Positions 1 to 11,184 of a stretch of DNA of 51,756 nt are shown here, piece by piece. The translations under genes and the position numbers were made by a program. The DNA lies in the NCBI GenBank assembly GCA_023853785.1, contig JAJIRX010000644.1:1-51756 (forward strand). Direction: 5' to 3'. The notes beneath the pieces are model-generated. The model ran no database searches, was not told the DNA's origin, and worked only from the letters and a program-made list of their open reading frames with translations. The DNA comes from Psilocybe azurescens. Taxonomy: Eukaryota > Basidiomycota > Agaricomycetes > Agaricales > Agrocybaceae. Each line of letters starts with the position of its first letter. Positions within the stretch are counted from its first letter, which is position 1.

Positions 1-354
1 TGGCAGTTGAGGGACGGTGGCGACGGTGATGGAAAAGAGAGAGAAAGAGGGGGTGGAAAGGGGATGGTGGTGGTTGAGAAGAAAGAATAGGTGACAGCAA
101 TTGATGGCTGTTGTGCTGACCAGGAAATGCCGGGCACACATGCATGTCACATGGGCTTGTGAAATGCTCACCCCATGGACTGAACAAAACACAAAGAATT
201 TGTTTATAGGTGGAAGCCTTGCTGCCTACTATTTTTAATAATTGTTTAATTTCATTCTTGTTAAAATATAATTCAAAACAGATGAGTTCGCTTTTTTGTT
301 ATTAATATCAATCAATAACAAATGATCATACTTGAGATATTATGTTAATTATTA
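1..354. other. gene-free AT-rich flank
   Basis: No convincing reading frame, RNA gene or repeat is visible. The first 110 bases are purine-rich (GGTGG and GAGAAAGAG runs) and the rest is AT-rich. It leads directly into the first palindromic-word cluster. Confidence 0.5.
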
Positions 355-560
355 CATCCACTGGACTCCATTGGACTGTGCTAATAAATATATTATTTGT
401 TGTTGTTCAGTGAATATTTAAGCCCAAGTCCAGTGGACTTGACTGGACTCATAATCCACTGGACTGAGACTGGACTGAAAATTTGGCAGGAGTCCAGTGC
501 AAGTCCAGTCGACTGCAGTCCAGTACAGTCCAGTGGACTAGACAATCTGTCAGCCAGTTT
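355..560. repeat. cluster of near-palindromic word AGTCCAGTGGACT
   Basis: The word TCCAGTGGACT and one-base variants (CCACTGGACT, CCATTGGACT, GTCCAGTCGACTG) recur about ten times in 200 bases, in both orientations because the word is almost its own reverse complement. Examples lie at about 358-380, 425-478 and 487-543. The short reading frames across it are by-products of the repeated word. It could be a decayed tandem array or the subterminal region of a transposon. A related but different word fills 8,512-8,640. Confidence 0.75.
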
Positions 561-715
561 GGCTGGACAGAGAGTCCATATGGATTGTGTGGGGGCAAGG
601 AAAGACCTCCAACTGGCCTCAAAGTTCAGATATTAACCATGGTCCATCAAAATGAAAAATGTGTTCAATACCAGTGAGTATTAACTATGGAAAACATATA
701 ATTTTGCAAACCCAG

Positions 716-1010
716 CTTCAAAGAGTGTTAAGTGAAAAATCTGAATTTGTTTGAGACCAGCCTCTGAATCTAAATATTATATTCCATAAAACATAATACT
801 TAAACTCTCAGGCTAGCCTCTGACATATTCACTTATTTTCTGTTCTTGTTAATTGTGAAAATAATAGAAGTGTTTGAGATCAGCCTCATAGAGTGGGTTT
901 TAACAGGAAAATCTGAATTTGTTTTAGACTAGCTTAAAAGCATGAATATTATATTCTCTGAACTTATTTTTCACCAAGTCTTTCAGGATATTTCCTCAAC
1001 ACATTATGTA
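716..1010 (+). repeat. dispersed repeat with GAGRCCAGCCTC core, copy 1
   Basis: Two degenerate units about 165-170 bases apart share a CTGAATTTGTTT stretch, the core GAGACCAGCCTC and a following AATATTATATTCC (units near 745 and 914). About 58 bases (roughly 738-796) closely match the reverse complement of 11,620-11,690, including the ends reading CCATAAAAC. The family is therefore present twice in inverted orientation, about 10.8 kb apart. Whether these are ends of one element or independent insertions cannot be decided from this window. Confidence 0.65.
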
Positions 1011-1156
1011 TTTTTCACTAAAAATATAATTTGATCTATAAAACAACTACTCAGACAGCATCATGCTGTTATCAAACCAGAAGGAATGGTCATGTCCTTC
1101 TCTGTTGCAATAGCTAAAAAAGCTTAAATAAATTTAGTATCACTGATGTTGTCAAA

Positions 1157-3175
1157 TTATAAACTTACATTTTCTTTGCCTTTGTCTTGAATATCAGACA
1201 AAGGTTCAGAATTCTCATCATCATCATCATCTGGTTCTGTATCATCTTTTTCAACAGCAACTTCTGAAATGTGAGTTGGTGGTGTCTTGATGACTTTCAC
1301 TAAAGATATATCATTAGTATACAACTTGCGAATAACATGAAAACATACCTTTCTTTCTGCTCTTTTCTTGCAGCTTAAATCCACTTTCCACTCTGGTTCT
1401 TTCCTCACCTCCACCTGCAAGTCATTGGCACTTGGTGGAATAATAAGGCTTTTCCAAGCAGCTTTGAAAGGACAGAATGTTCCAATAAATTTTCCTGTAA
1501 GCCATGTTCAATCAAAGCTTCTTTGATTTGATCAGCTCTGAGATGATCCACAATCTTGAGCTCTTTCTTGGAGATATACTTCATGTGTTTGCATAATGCA
1601 GCATAGCTCACTTGCTAAAAAATTCCAATAATAAGTTTCACCAAACTTAAATTTTGAGGCAAAAAAACTCACAGGAAGGAGTTATTGTAAAGTACACATA
1701 ATATCTTCAGAGATGTGGATCTCATCATTTTCCACAGTAGCAGCAACATTCAAAAAGCTCTGTTGATTTTTGGAAACGATAGATTTTATAGTTTGGTCTC
1801 CAACAGAAGCTGCAACATCCTGTTGAAGAGGAGCTAAATAAGCCAAGTGTTCATCACCATCAGCCAAGTTTACTTCTTCATCCAGAAAATTCCCAGTTGG
1901 CTGCTGTTGGCCAAAAAGACTCATTAGTGGCCAGACTTTTAGTTACTGCATGGTGAATTTGGGAAAAGAGATGCTTGATTTGTGGGGATTGTTGCATGAT
2001 GGTTAAAAAAAGCTACATAAAGAAAATGCCCCTAACAGTCTGCCACCGTTTTTTGCTGTAGTAGTAGAAAAACTTCTTTTGAAAGTCAGTCCATTCCTGA
2101 GGAGAAGAAAGCATCATGCAGGTGATGGTGATATTTTTGCTACCAGTGTTAGTGGCCTGATAATCAGAAAAATATTCATTATTGAACACATTTCTAGTAT
2201 TCTGGACCTTGAGATGATGAAGGTGTAGCATCAAAGTGTTTAGATGCATGCATGCATTTTGCTCAGAATTGAGACTCCCAATTTTATGTTCATTGAGAAG
2301 AGGTGTGGGTGCAATCTTGTTATGCTGAGACATGTGTTTAATAGTGTAATTGGTTTTGGGAATGTGGGATAAGATTTGGATTCCAGTTTTGTTTGAAAAT
2401 AGACAGTGTCATGTGTCTGTATTTTACAAGCAGGTTGAGAATCTAAAAAGAAAAAGGAAAGTCATGTTAAATTTCATATAATACAGAGATAAGAAAACTT
2501 CACCTTGTTTAAAACATGAATTTGCTTTGAAGGCTGAATGTTCTTTTCTATCCAAAGTTGTAAAACCTTGAGGACAGTGACAGAATTGTCTTTTCTTGTA
2601 TGGTTTATGGAGAACCAACACATTGGGTCCAAAAACATAAATAACTATTGAAAAAGTGAATATTAAGTTTTGGAAACATAAATTTTACTCACAGCAACTA
2701 CTGCAGGCTGCACTTTATTCAAGATGTAAGGAAATAGTTGAAAAATGATGGTGTCAGAAGCAGAAAATAGAGTTGATTAAGATGCCAGGAGATACCAGAG
2801 ATGGATGTTTTGATTTCAGTCTATACTAGATTTTGGCCACTAAATGGTTCAAGGCCTGAATGTTTTTCTTCATTGAAATGAGTTTGTTTATTTTTGACCC
2901 AAGCTTGTAAAATTGATAACTGCAGACATATAGCCTTCAGTAAAATGTTTGTTCCAATCTAGATTAACCATGTCTTGAGGCTTGGTAGAAGTTGATGGTC
3001 CATCATCATCTTCATCATCATTCATGTTGGGTGTAGTATTGAAGTCAAAGGTGTTGTTGAGAGGATGTGGTGGTAGTAAAAATTGACAGACAGGTGCCAA
3101 GTATTTGTTCAAAAGGTTTTCCAGACTACAGAAAAATTCAATGTCCAACATTGCAGGATTGCAAGAAGAAGACAA
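1157..3175 (-). pseudogene. unidentified spliced gene remnant, divergent from the OrsD/RecQ gene
   Basis: Read on the minus strand from 3,175, coding-like blocks follow each other in changing frames. They are LENLLNKYLAPVCQFL with an acidic DDEDDD stretch, a block near 2,424-2,640 with CHCPQGFTTLDRKEH, a block at 2,013-2,333 containing SSPQEWTDFQKKFF, one at 1,682-1,924, and a C-terminal block ending in an acidic stretch (EPDDDDDENSEPLS) near 1,157. A good intron (GTGAGT...TTTAG, 58 nt) lies at 1,615-1,672. Stops and frameshifts separate the blocks. No family is recognised. The start faces the start of the plus-strand gene at 3.37 kb, so the two may once have shared a promoter, probably as parts of one mobile element (inference). 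Confidence 0.5.
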
Positions 3176-3368
3176 GATATTGATAGTGTTGAATGATGTG
3201 TGGAATTCTTCAGTTTATCATTCATATCTGCAACAATATGGCTTTTGCTTTCATAAATTTCTCAAGTTAATTATTTTTGTGGAATGTGGAATAGCATTGG
3301 GAAAGAAGAGTGTGAATACACATTTACACAGAACACATAGCTTAGCCAAAATACATACATCTTGATCT

Positions 3369-4990
3369 CAATCATCTTGACCGAGTTCTTCCTCAACTTG
3401 GCTTACAGAAACTCTTTGATGTTGGGCTAATGGTCACCCTATGCCCTCAAATTGAAGGTCTTCCCACAACAAATACTTATCTATGTGGAATATGTAATTA
3501 CATCAGAGGCAATAAAGAATCAATAAAGCTCCATCATTGTCAAGCACATCCTACCATCCAACAATCCACACAATGGAAACATGTTTCTGCCCAGCAGCTT
3601 CAACACACACATAACACTTTTTCTTTGCAATTTCTTTAATTGATACACTAGCAATCATCTCTATTGACAATTTATTTGGCCCATTGATTAAAATCATAAT
3701 ATCAAGGATTCCATAATGGCTGTTCATAATACCTGTTTGGAGCTTTGGTCCACAGAATGGGAAGAAAACAGTGTCCACACTATAGCTGATCCAACCATTT
3801 TCTATCTTGCACTGTCCCAACTCAAAGTTCTCCAAGATTTTAAAGAGCCTTCCAGTGTTACACCAGTTATTTCCATACAGGAGTATCTGATCAGGCTCAT
3901 ATTTGTTTTTGAAATCAATCACATTTGCACAACAACACCCTCATCCTCTATCTTTGATTTGGGAAAAAATTCAGCAGATGGATTACAGAAAATAATCTCT
4001 CAATACTTCATTCATTGAGAAGTCTTACTCATCTTGCATTCTCTATTGTCTACTCAACAATGTGTCTCTCCAAAATTTGGTGGAGGGACTCAAACAATTT
4101 TACATCAATGCTATATCAAGGACACCCAATTACATTGGACAACATTGGGCACACATTCATTAACATGGAAAAAGACATAGTCAGAATTTGGGAAAATGAT
4201 CTGCTTTTTGATCAGCCACTTAGACAGAACTACACTCAACTCATTGATAATCTCAGCAATACCAACATTGGCTATCCATTGTTTTCTGATCCTTGCAAGC
4301 ATGTTTCAGATCTTCAAAAATATCCTACTCAACACCATTTTAAACACACCAACACTAAAGAATAAATTTCTTAAAGGCTACACCTCAGAAGAAAATCCCA
4401 TATGGAATGCAATGGTGCTTTCACATATAGCTGATGCAATATTCTGCTTTTCATCAACTGCTCAAAACAAAATCAAAAGAACTGCAGGCTCAGCATCCAG
4501 AGGCACATAAATTGCTTGTTTTACTTTCAAAACACTTCAGTCAGACTATCTAGATGCTTTGTTATGATGGGAAAATAATTGGCATATCTTTGCAGTATTA
4601 CACTCAAAGGGCAAAGTTATACCATATGCCTTTGATGCTCATATACATCAGATCTTCTTATTCAAGACCTGGCTATTGCAAGACCATTTGCTCAGTTGGC
4701 TGCTCTCATTTGCTTTCCTGCCAAAAATCCCATTTATCAAGTATACAACAGTCTTTTATTTGTCAACTTTGATAAAATCTTCACCACCACCAACATCACA
4801 ACATATATGAAAAAATACTTCATGTCTACTTTTGGCTACTGCATTGGCATTAGTGACTGGAGACACATCAGCATTAGCTTTATGAAAAAGCTACCTGGTA
4901 ATCTAGAGAAATTAGTAGAAGAAGATGTATAAAAACTGTTGGAGCTGCTCAAACTCATCATAGCACAGCAATCAAAAACAAGATATATGC
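3369..4990 (+). pseudogene. OrsD-like (DUF3505) zinc-finger protein, 5' half, with tyrosine-recombinase-like motifs
   Basis: The first block (3,369-3,650) has a C2H2 pattern in the context TYLCGICNYIRG...HHCQAH, typical of the OrsD family. A second block (4,015-4,370) reads through WWRD, LYQGHPITLDNIGHTF, MEKD and DNLSNTNIGY. Later blocks hold SRGT followed at once by a stop (4,499-4,510; a Glu codon is expected), DWRHISISF (about 4,855-4,881) and THHSTAIKNKIY (about 4,953-4,989). The order Arg, then Arg-His, then H-S-T...Tyr resembles the catalytic end of tyrosine recombinases. That reading is my inference; the OrsD match is from remembered family sequences. At least five lesions break the frame. 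In intact relatives this part continues into the helicase that follows here. Confidence 0.7.
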
Positions 4991-5879
4991 TATTAGTGCC
5001 ACTGCACTTGGATCTGGAAATGCTGATGATATTATCCTTTTTATATCTGGAGCACAGCACAGATTGGCAAAAGTTTGCCAAGTGAAGCAAGGCGGATGAC
5101 TCTTACTATATTGTCAATGCATGGCCAATGATATCCCACCTCCAACAAAAATTCTGCCAGTCATTCAACTGTTTCAATGGCTTAAGAATGAATATTTTTG
5201 TTGGCCCCAACATTCAAAGACATGGTTTGGGATTCAATAAAAGAAGGCTTAACAGAGGCTAATTTACAAAATTTAAGTTTTACCAAACTTAAAATTCAAC
5301 CAAAATCTCCAATAGTGAGTAATTAATTGTCCAATATTGATTAATATAATGGTTTTATTTATATACAAGTTACCCAAAATTTAAGTTTTACCAAATCTAA
5401 TATTCGAAGACTTAATTTCTGTATATAATTTCTTCACTTTTATGTATTTATCTAAAAATTTATTATAGAAAGAGTCTGTCCAATTTCCAACAACAGAAAA
5501 TACAGATGAACTGCATTCAGTAAGTTTACATCATTGTATTTGCTTAATCATGTCTAATTATTTTTAGTTTGACAATCTTTTTCTCTTCAATTCACCAAGA
5601 CTGTCAGAGCAATCAATGGATGTTAACTATCCTCACAGTTCTCCTGAACTAAGTTCTGCAAAACTTAATATTGACACAGAGTCTGAAGCTAATACTGTGA
5701 GACTTTGTCTATGACTTAAATTTTTGTACTGAACTTTTACTATAGTCAGAATTTGATATAGATGTGCCTTTTATTGCACTATGGTCATCAACAGAAGCAC
5801 TCAAGACTTTTAATTAAGCTCACAAAAAAGCCAAATACTGCCTGGACAACACCACTGCAAAAATAAAGTGTCATGACTA
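4991..5879 (+). other. linker between OrsD-like and helicase parts, with intron hairpins
   Basis: Weak coding potential in shifting frames (for example QCMANDIPPPTKIL near 5,117), interrupted by very AT-rich stretches that look like introns. Two hairpins of the TTAAGTTT-TACC-AAACTTAA type lie at 5,272-5,293 and 5,381-5,400 (the second degenerate). The stretch probably belongs to the same broken gene as its neighbours; exon borders are not clear. Confidence 0.4.
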
Positions 5880-6981
5880 TTCTGAACTCAGAAAACAATA
5901 TCTTGACTGTCCTTAGCACTGGATCTGGAAAGTCAATGCTTGCATGTATTCCTGCCTTTTGGAAGTCAATTCAATCACAGTTCTTCTTCCAATCAATTCT
6001 TTGCTTATAGACTACAAAGACAAGCTCAAAAGAATGGGCCTGCCTTTTGCATTATACTGGATATACAGTATGAAGAGGTTTCTGTTCAGCAAATCTTGAC
6101 ATTGTCTCTGTAAATATGGCAAAGCAAGAGCATTGGATATGATGGCTTGGAAAAGTGGATGTAAGCATATCTGTCTGCTGCTTTTGTTTTGATAAAGGCC
6201 ACTATGTTGTAACAGATTCTGGATTCTACCATGCCCTCAAGAATATCTGTCAGGTTAAATCACTCCAAAGGCAACTAGCAGTTTTCTCTGGTACTATTCT
6301 ACCACATTGCCAAAAACCATTATCAACTCTTTTATGCTATACAACAATCTCCATATTTTTGTGCATCTTCTATCAACAAGCCAGAACACTAAATTATCAG
6401 AACATTACAGCATACACATTAACAACTTCCAGCATTTGTTAAGGAGTTGATTGCAAAGTACAGCTCAATGCTTACAGAAGAGGATCATATACTAATCTTT
6501 TCCTATTTAAAAACATGGGGAAAGTATTGCAAAGGAAGTGGGATGCAAGCTGTATTATGGCAAAGAATCAGATAATGCCAAAGAGGAAATCCATCAAGCC
6601 TGGATTCTAGGCACACACAAGGCTATGATTGCAACATCTGCTTTCAGTGCTGGAAATGACTATCCTAGTGTCTGGCTTCTCATTTATGCTGGAACACCAA
6701 AGTTTATGATGCACTACATCCAGGAGATTTCAAGAAGTGGAAAAGATGGAAAACCATCATATTACTATTTTATTTCAGTCAATAAATGGACCAAAATTTA
6801 TAAAGATGATCCAAAAGAACTCATGGGATTTGATGAAATGCATGCTTTGGTCAACAATCAAGATCAATGTCTTCGTGAAATCATCACTTAATACAATTAT
6901 GATGTGGGCTCAAAATGTCTTCAAAACATGGCCAATGAACTACACAGTCACTGTCAACCAAGTCTGGCAAATCAAAATTAA
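5880..6981 (+). pseudogene. RecQ-type DNA helicase domain, C-terminal half of the OrsD/RecQ gene
   Basis: Helicase motifs appear in order. The Walker A motif STGSGKS is at 5,915-5,935. The DEAH-box equivalent has decayed to FDKGHY near 6,188 and is followed by VVTDSGF. Motif III appears as SGT near 6,290. Motif V is in ATSAFSAGNDYPSV (about 6,628-6,670), and motif VI in YIQEISRSGKDGK (about 6,715-6,750), where the second Arg of the usual SRxGRDG is Lys. A stop replaces Gln in IIT-stop-YN at 6,889. Such superfamily 2 helicases unwind DNA using ATP; fused to an OrsD-like part this is a known agaric gene type of unknown role. Frameshifts and stops show it is dead. Confidence 0.8.
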
Positions 6982-7049
6982 GTTCCACCAAACTTAATAT
7001 TCAAAAAAAAATATGCCAATTCCATCCTTGACAATCCTTCTTCCACCAA

Positions 7050-7430
7050 ATGTTTATCAAGCTCCAATTTACTTGTTCCCAACCAGTCAATCACCATTTC
7101 AACTCAATCACTTATAGCACTCAAAACTACCTTTGCCAAAGTTCAAGCCATGCAAGAAGCATACAAACAGCAGGCAATAGCTATTTATCAGAAAATGGAA
7201 GTTGGTCTCAAGTTCTTCAAAACCAATGCTCTATGTGTGTCTGCATGGAAAACAACAACACTGATCATCAATTCAAAAGCTGCACATCTATGAAGTCTAA
7301 AATAATGGATCAATATCAACAATTCAGAAAAGCTATAGTATATGATATCAGGATTCATTCCAAGCTTTGCTTTATTTGTCATGTACCAAGCTTTGCAGAT
7401 AGAATGCATGGACAGTTTGGTCAGTACTTC
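7050..7430 (+). pseudogene. coiled-coil and Cys-rich C-terminal tail of the OrsD/RecQ gene
   Basis: A helical, Gln/Lys-rich stretch (AMQEAYKQQAIAIYQKME, near 7,150-7,200) is followed in another frame by a cysteine-bearing block with CSMCVCMENN, FKSCTSMKSK, LCFICHVPSF and DRMHGQFG. Intact OrsD/RecQ proteins end in a similar Cys-rich block, so I assign it to the same gene. The frame differs from the helicase part, and an AT-rich gap with a hairpin (6,977-6,998) separates them; the gap may be a former intron. Confidence 0.55.
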
Positions 7431-7452
7431 TCACTCCCCTCATATTCCCTAG

Positions 7453-7576
7453 GACTGGAGGGATTGAGAAAGAGAGTGAAGGGAATAGAGGGAATAGAGG
7501 GAATAGAGGGGATTGAAGAGGGAATGAAGGAATTGGAAAGAGAATGGAGGGGAATGATGGGGAATGATGGGGAATA
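7453..7576 (+). repeat. purine minisatellite, GGAATAGAG and GGAATGATGG units
   Basis: Three tandem GGAATAGAG nonamers, imperfect versions, then two GGAATGATGG decamers form a purine-only strand. It lies just after the end of the helicase gene. Reading frames on both strands across it are repeat by-products. Confidence 0.8.
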
Positions 7577-7699
7577 GAGTTATTTATAGCCAATACAGTA
7601 ATAAAGTGAAATTCCCATGGCTTGAAGCTGAGTAAAAACAATTTCCCACACCTTTAGGCTGAATATAAAAATAGATTTACACAGTTACCACTAATATTA

Positions 7700-7860
7700 T
7701 ACATCTACTATACACTGCTTATATAATCCTTATATCATACACCTACTGTACACTGCTTATATAATCTACCCTGTATCATACACCTACTATACACTGCTTA
7801 TGTAATCTACCTTGTATCATACACCTACTGTACATTGCTTATATAATCTACTATGTGAAT
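7700..7860 (+). repeat. tandem repeat, four 41-nt units
   Basis: Four units of TACACCTACTGTACACTGCT plus TATATAATCTACC-type sequence begin at 7,700 (38 nt, the most diverged), 7,738, 7,779 and 7,820. The last three are 41 nt long and differ at only a few positions. The array sits in the short interval between two convergent genes of the element. Confidence 0.85.
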
Positions 7861-7890
7861 TAACTTGTTTTTTACACACTTGTATTCAAT

Positions 7891-8480
7891 TTAGTCTGAG
7901 TCAGAATCACTAGTCTCTTTATCCAATCCTAATTCTTCATTTTCATCATCACTATCTGAAGACTCTGCCTTTCTTTTCTTTTTTGCAATGACATATTTTG
8001 TGTGGTAAAATAGTATTGTGTATAGAAACCAGTTGAAATTGCCAGGTGTCATACATTTAAGTATAGATTCAAAACCACCCAGCCATGCATTTAATTGTTC
8101 ACACACTTGTGTATTAAAGGTTTTCTGGGCATATGCATTGCCAATATCATCATATGCAATAATTACAAGATTTGGAGCTGAACCATCACCTAGAGAAGGA
8201 TTGCAGTACTTTCAACAAAGATAATCATTGGCTTGGTGATTAATATAATGGTAAGTGTCCACAATAAATCTTGATATTTTTTCCATATAGCATCCCAACT
8301 TCCATTGGTAACAGCTGTTTGCAACACTTGACATCCTTTGTCAATACATATGTATTCAGGACAAGATTCTTTTGTCTTATAAACAGACTGCAAAAACTTT
8401 AATATATTAGTTGTGGATTCAGACCTATTAAATTTTGTCCATGCATCTATATTATTTAAGGAACTAAATACATGATAATA
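7891..8480 (-). pseudogene. KDZ-associated CxC5-like protein, C-terminal fragment
   Basis: On the minus strand the blocks read SCPEYICIDKGCQVLQTA, NGSWDAIWKK, (after a one-base shift) RFIVDTYHYINHQAND, a stop, then KYCNPSLGDGSAPNLVIIA, QVCEQLNAWLGGFESI, MTPGNFNWFLYTILFYH and an acidic Ser/Asp/Glu tail ending at 7,891. The motif order matches proteins annotated in agarics as CxC5/CxC6-like cysteine clusters associated with KDZ transposases; this is recalled, not searched. The N-terminal part is missing, and the fragment is cut near 8,480-8,510 where a palindromic-word cluster begins. It converges with the OrsD/RecQ gene. Confidence 0.6.
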
Positions 8481-8511
8481 ATAGCAATAATAATAATAAA
8501 TACCATGATTG

Positions 8512-8640
8512 GGACCTATGGTGGAAGAGCTGATAGAGTCCAGGTGGACTCCAATTGGAGTGCCAACTTTAACTTTGAATAGAACAGAATCCAGTTGGAT
8601 TCCAACTAGAAGATTTCAATCTATCAATCTTAGTGTAAAT
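8512..8640. repeat. near-palindromic word cluster, GAGTCCAGGTGGACTC type
   Basis: GAGTCCAGGTGGACTCC, CCAATTGGAG and GAATCCAGTTGGATTCC follow one another. Each is a near-perfect inverted repeat related to the word of the 355-560 cluster. The cluster sits exactly where the CxC5-like fragment loses its upstream part. Confidence 0.65.
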
Positions 8641-8827
8641 TCATGAGTGTAATATAATATATTAATAACTATATACTACATTATTATCTACATACAAAGT
8701 CCACTGTAACAAAATAAAATTAAAATAAAAACATAACAGAGTAAAAAGATGGGCGGGAGGGTATATACTTGGGTTAAATGAGAGAACAAAAAGAAAAAAA
8801 GTGAAAAAAATGAAATAAAATAAAAAA

Positions 8828-9620
8828 AAGTGGCAGATGGGTGGTTGTATCGGTCATACATACCATTGTCGTGGTGGGCATGGTATGCATCCGCTGTACA
8901 CATTGTCGTCCTTGCGGCTGTTGTGTCTGTCGTGGCCGTCATGCATGGCCGTCATACTCAGTGTTGTACATGTCATCGCCGTTGTCTTTGGCGGCTGTCG
9001 TGGGTGCTGTATGTTGGTGTCGTACTCGGTGTCGTGTGTGTCGTTGTCGTGGCCGCTGTGCGTGTTGTTTTTGTGGCCACCGTGCGTGTCGTGACGTGTC
9101 GCGGTATGCGTCCTGCGTGTCGTGGTACACGTCCTGCGTGTCGTTGTCGTTGTCCCTACGTGTCATGTCCACTTTCATATGTACCATTGTCATACCGTAC
9201 ATGTTGTGTGTGTCGCGGTACGTGCGGTACATATGCATATGCCTTCGGTCTATATGAGAAAGAGGGGGAGGGTTAGTGGCGGTGGTGGGTGGGGTTCGTG
9301 ACTTACCTGGTGTCGTGGCCGCGTTCATGTTGCCTCGTTACCTGCTCGCATCCCCTCCCTCGTTCCACCCTCGTTCCCTCTCGGTCCGGTGTTGTTGTTG
9401 TCGTATACAGAGCCATCGTCATTGCCATCGACCGTGTACGTGTGTCCGGAGTCGTTGTCATCACACACAGACCTGTCATCAGTCGGTGGTGCCGCGATGC
9501 ATGTCGGGTCGGGTTGGCGAGTGCCTGGCTCCAACCGACAATGGCGAGGTGGTGAGGGCACGCACGACGGCGGCAGCAGGGTGGCGGTCACAGGAAGAGG
9601 TGGGGTGGTTGGAGTAACCA
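8828..9620. repeat. low-complexity GTCGT/GTGTCG-rich tract
   Basis: About 430 bases (8,860-9,290) consist mainly of permutations of GTCGT, GTGTCG, TGTCGTG and CCGT, and the following 300 bases continue with milder bias (GTTGTTGTTGTCG and similar). Long open frames occur in every phase on both strands because the repeat lacks stops. Their products are Arg/Cys/Val- or Asp/Thr/His-rich and differ by frame, so they are not genes. Confidence 0.75.
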
Positions 9621-9689
9621 ACGGACTGACATGGCAACCAAAAGTCACGCACGTGACATTGTTCCCATTGCCGAGAATTGCTGAGAATA

Positions 9690-9910
9690 ATATCAAATTT
9701 TCAAGTCCGTTTATGGTCCCGTTTTCGATTCTGTTCCGGGTATTCCATTTTGTAAACAGATTCCGTTCAATTCTGCTGTGGAATCCGCCATTCCGCCGGA
9801 ATTGATATTAAATAAAATAGCAGGGCCTTGTGCCATATTTTTGCTCTCATTCCGCTGCGGAATCTGCTATTCTGCAGTGGACTCCGGCAGACTCGGCCGG
9901 AATATGTGGG
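9690..9910. repeat. near-palindromic word cluster, GGAATNNNNATTCCGC type
   Basis: Words such as GATTCCG, TCTGTTCCGG, GGAATCCGCCATTCCGCCGGAAT and CATTCCGCTGCGGAATCTGC recur in both orientations. The cluster ends in CTCGGCCGGAATATGT. Two arms, ATTCCGC and GCGGAAT, alternate so that many short hairpins are possible. No gene is supported here. Confidence 0.65.
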
Positions 9911-11184
9911 GGACACAAAAGCCCTCAGTTTGGTGGACTAAAGAACTGTGAGTATCTGGATATAATTGGTACAGTTTTGTATTTCTTTTGGGCTTTTAAG
10001 CCTTATTCTATAAAGAAAAAGTTTAAAATGAATTGGAAAAGGGTGGAAGACTTGGTTAATGGCTGGTTTCAAAACCAGTTGTTAAAGAAGAAAAATCTAA
10101 TGCTGTGTCTGCTTTTACTTTGTGTACATTCTATCTTACACCCATCAGAAGAAGAAGAATCACTGTATTAAGTCCTTTCTGACAAGTTATATAATAGCCA
10201 ATATTATTTATTTTTCAAAGTGTTCATGAGCAGTGAAAATACAGTTGCATGGATAGCTGTGTAAAAGATGATAATGAGGAACATCTAAAAATTTCAGCAT
10301 CCAAAAGTGCACATGTGTTATGATACATTCACAAAAAATGTGAAAAACTATGAAATATACAATATCATCTTGCAGCTAGGCAATGTGAGCAGCATAATAA
10401 TTAATGTATAAGCACTAGACAGTTAGGCTAATCATTGTAACAACAAATTAATATCTGTAAAAGGATGTGTCAACTAGAAACAATACAAAAAAATAAAATA
10501 TGAGTTGAAATTTCAATACAGTGCAGCAGCTGAATGTTTGGAAAAACACCAGCTACATGTGATACAAATATAGACTTGACTCTAAAGTATCCTAGAGGTC
10601 TTGCTGAGTGCAATGCAGGTGCTATATAAAGATGGTAAATTTACCCTTTGTCCCAATAAATTTTCCCTAGTAATAATTTACACTTGTAAATGTTTGGGAT
10701 ATGATACTGCAAGTGCTTTTTTAACAATTCATTAAATTTATGACCTGCCACTACATATTGGGGGATTTGCTTTGCTCCACTCTTTGTGCTTATATCAGGA
10801 TAAATAGCTATTAACAATAAATAATAGTAAGCAATTATATAATATCTTGAAAGTGATATGTGGAACTCACCCCATCCTCCTTTTATTGGTTTTTGGCACT
10901 GAACTACATTCTATATGATTTGATATAATAAACCAAAACCAAAATACAGAACCAGGTATAAATGGTCTAGACAAGATAAAAAGACCCTCTGTGTTGAGTT
11001 TGGTAAGGGTTGGCTTTGCCACTAGGTTATGGTGTATATGTAGAGTGTGGAGTGTAGAGCTAGAAATATCTGAAAGAAAAAAATGAATAACAGGGTATAT
11101 AAATGTATTGGCACATAGAGCAGCTATATTGTAGCAAGTGACTCAGGCCATAGAACATACACAATGTATACATATTACTCAGTG
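9911..11184. other. gene-free AT-rich stretch
   Basis: Two open frames of under 115 codons exist, but neither has recognisable motifs or splice context. The sequence is AT-rich with scattered short inverted repeats such as GGTAAATTTACC near 10,637. I see no RNA gene. Confidence 0.45.

Noticed and set aside
3551..3922. 123-codon minus-strand frame
   Set aside because: It lies opposite the OrsD-like gene, whose plus-strand motifs continue on both sides. I could not find support for an antisense gene.
4991..5879. CRISPR-like spacing of the TTAAGTTT hairpins
   Set aside because: The intervals are irregular, the sequence is eukaryotic, and copies lie in introns. Not a CRISPR array.
8830..9328. 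Several overlapping open frames of 85-148 codons
   Set aside because: All phases on both strands are open because the tract is a GTCGT-type low-complexity repeat.
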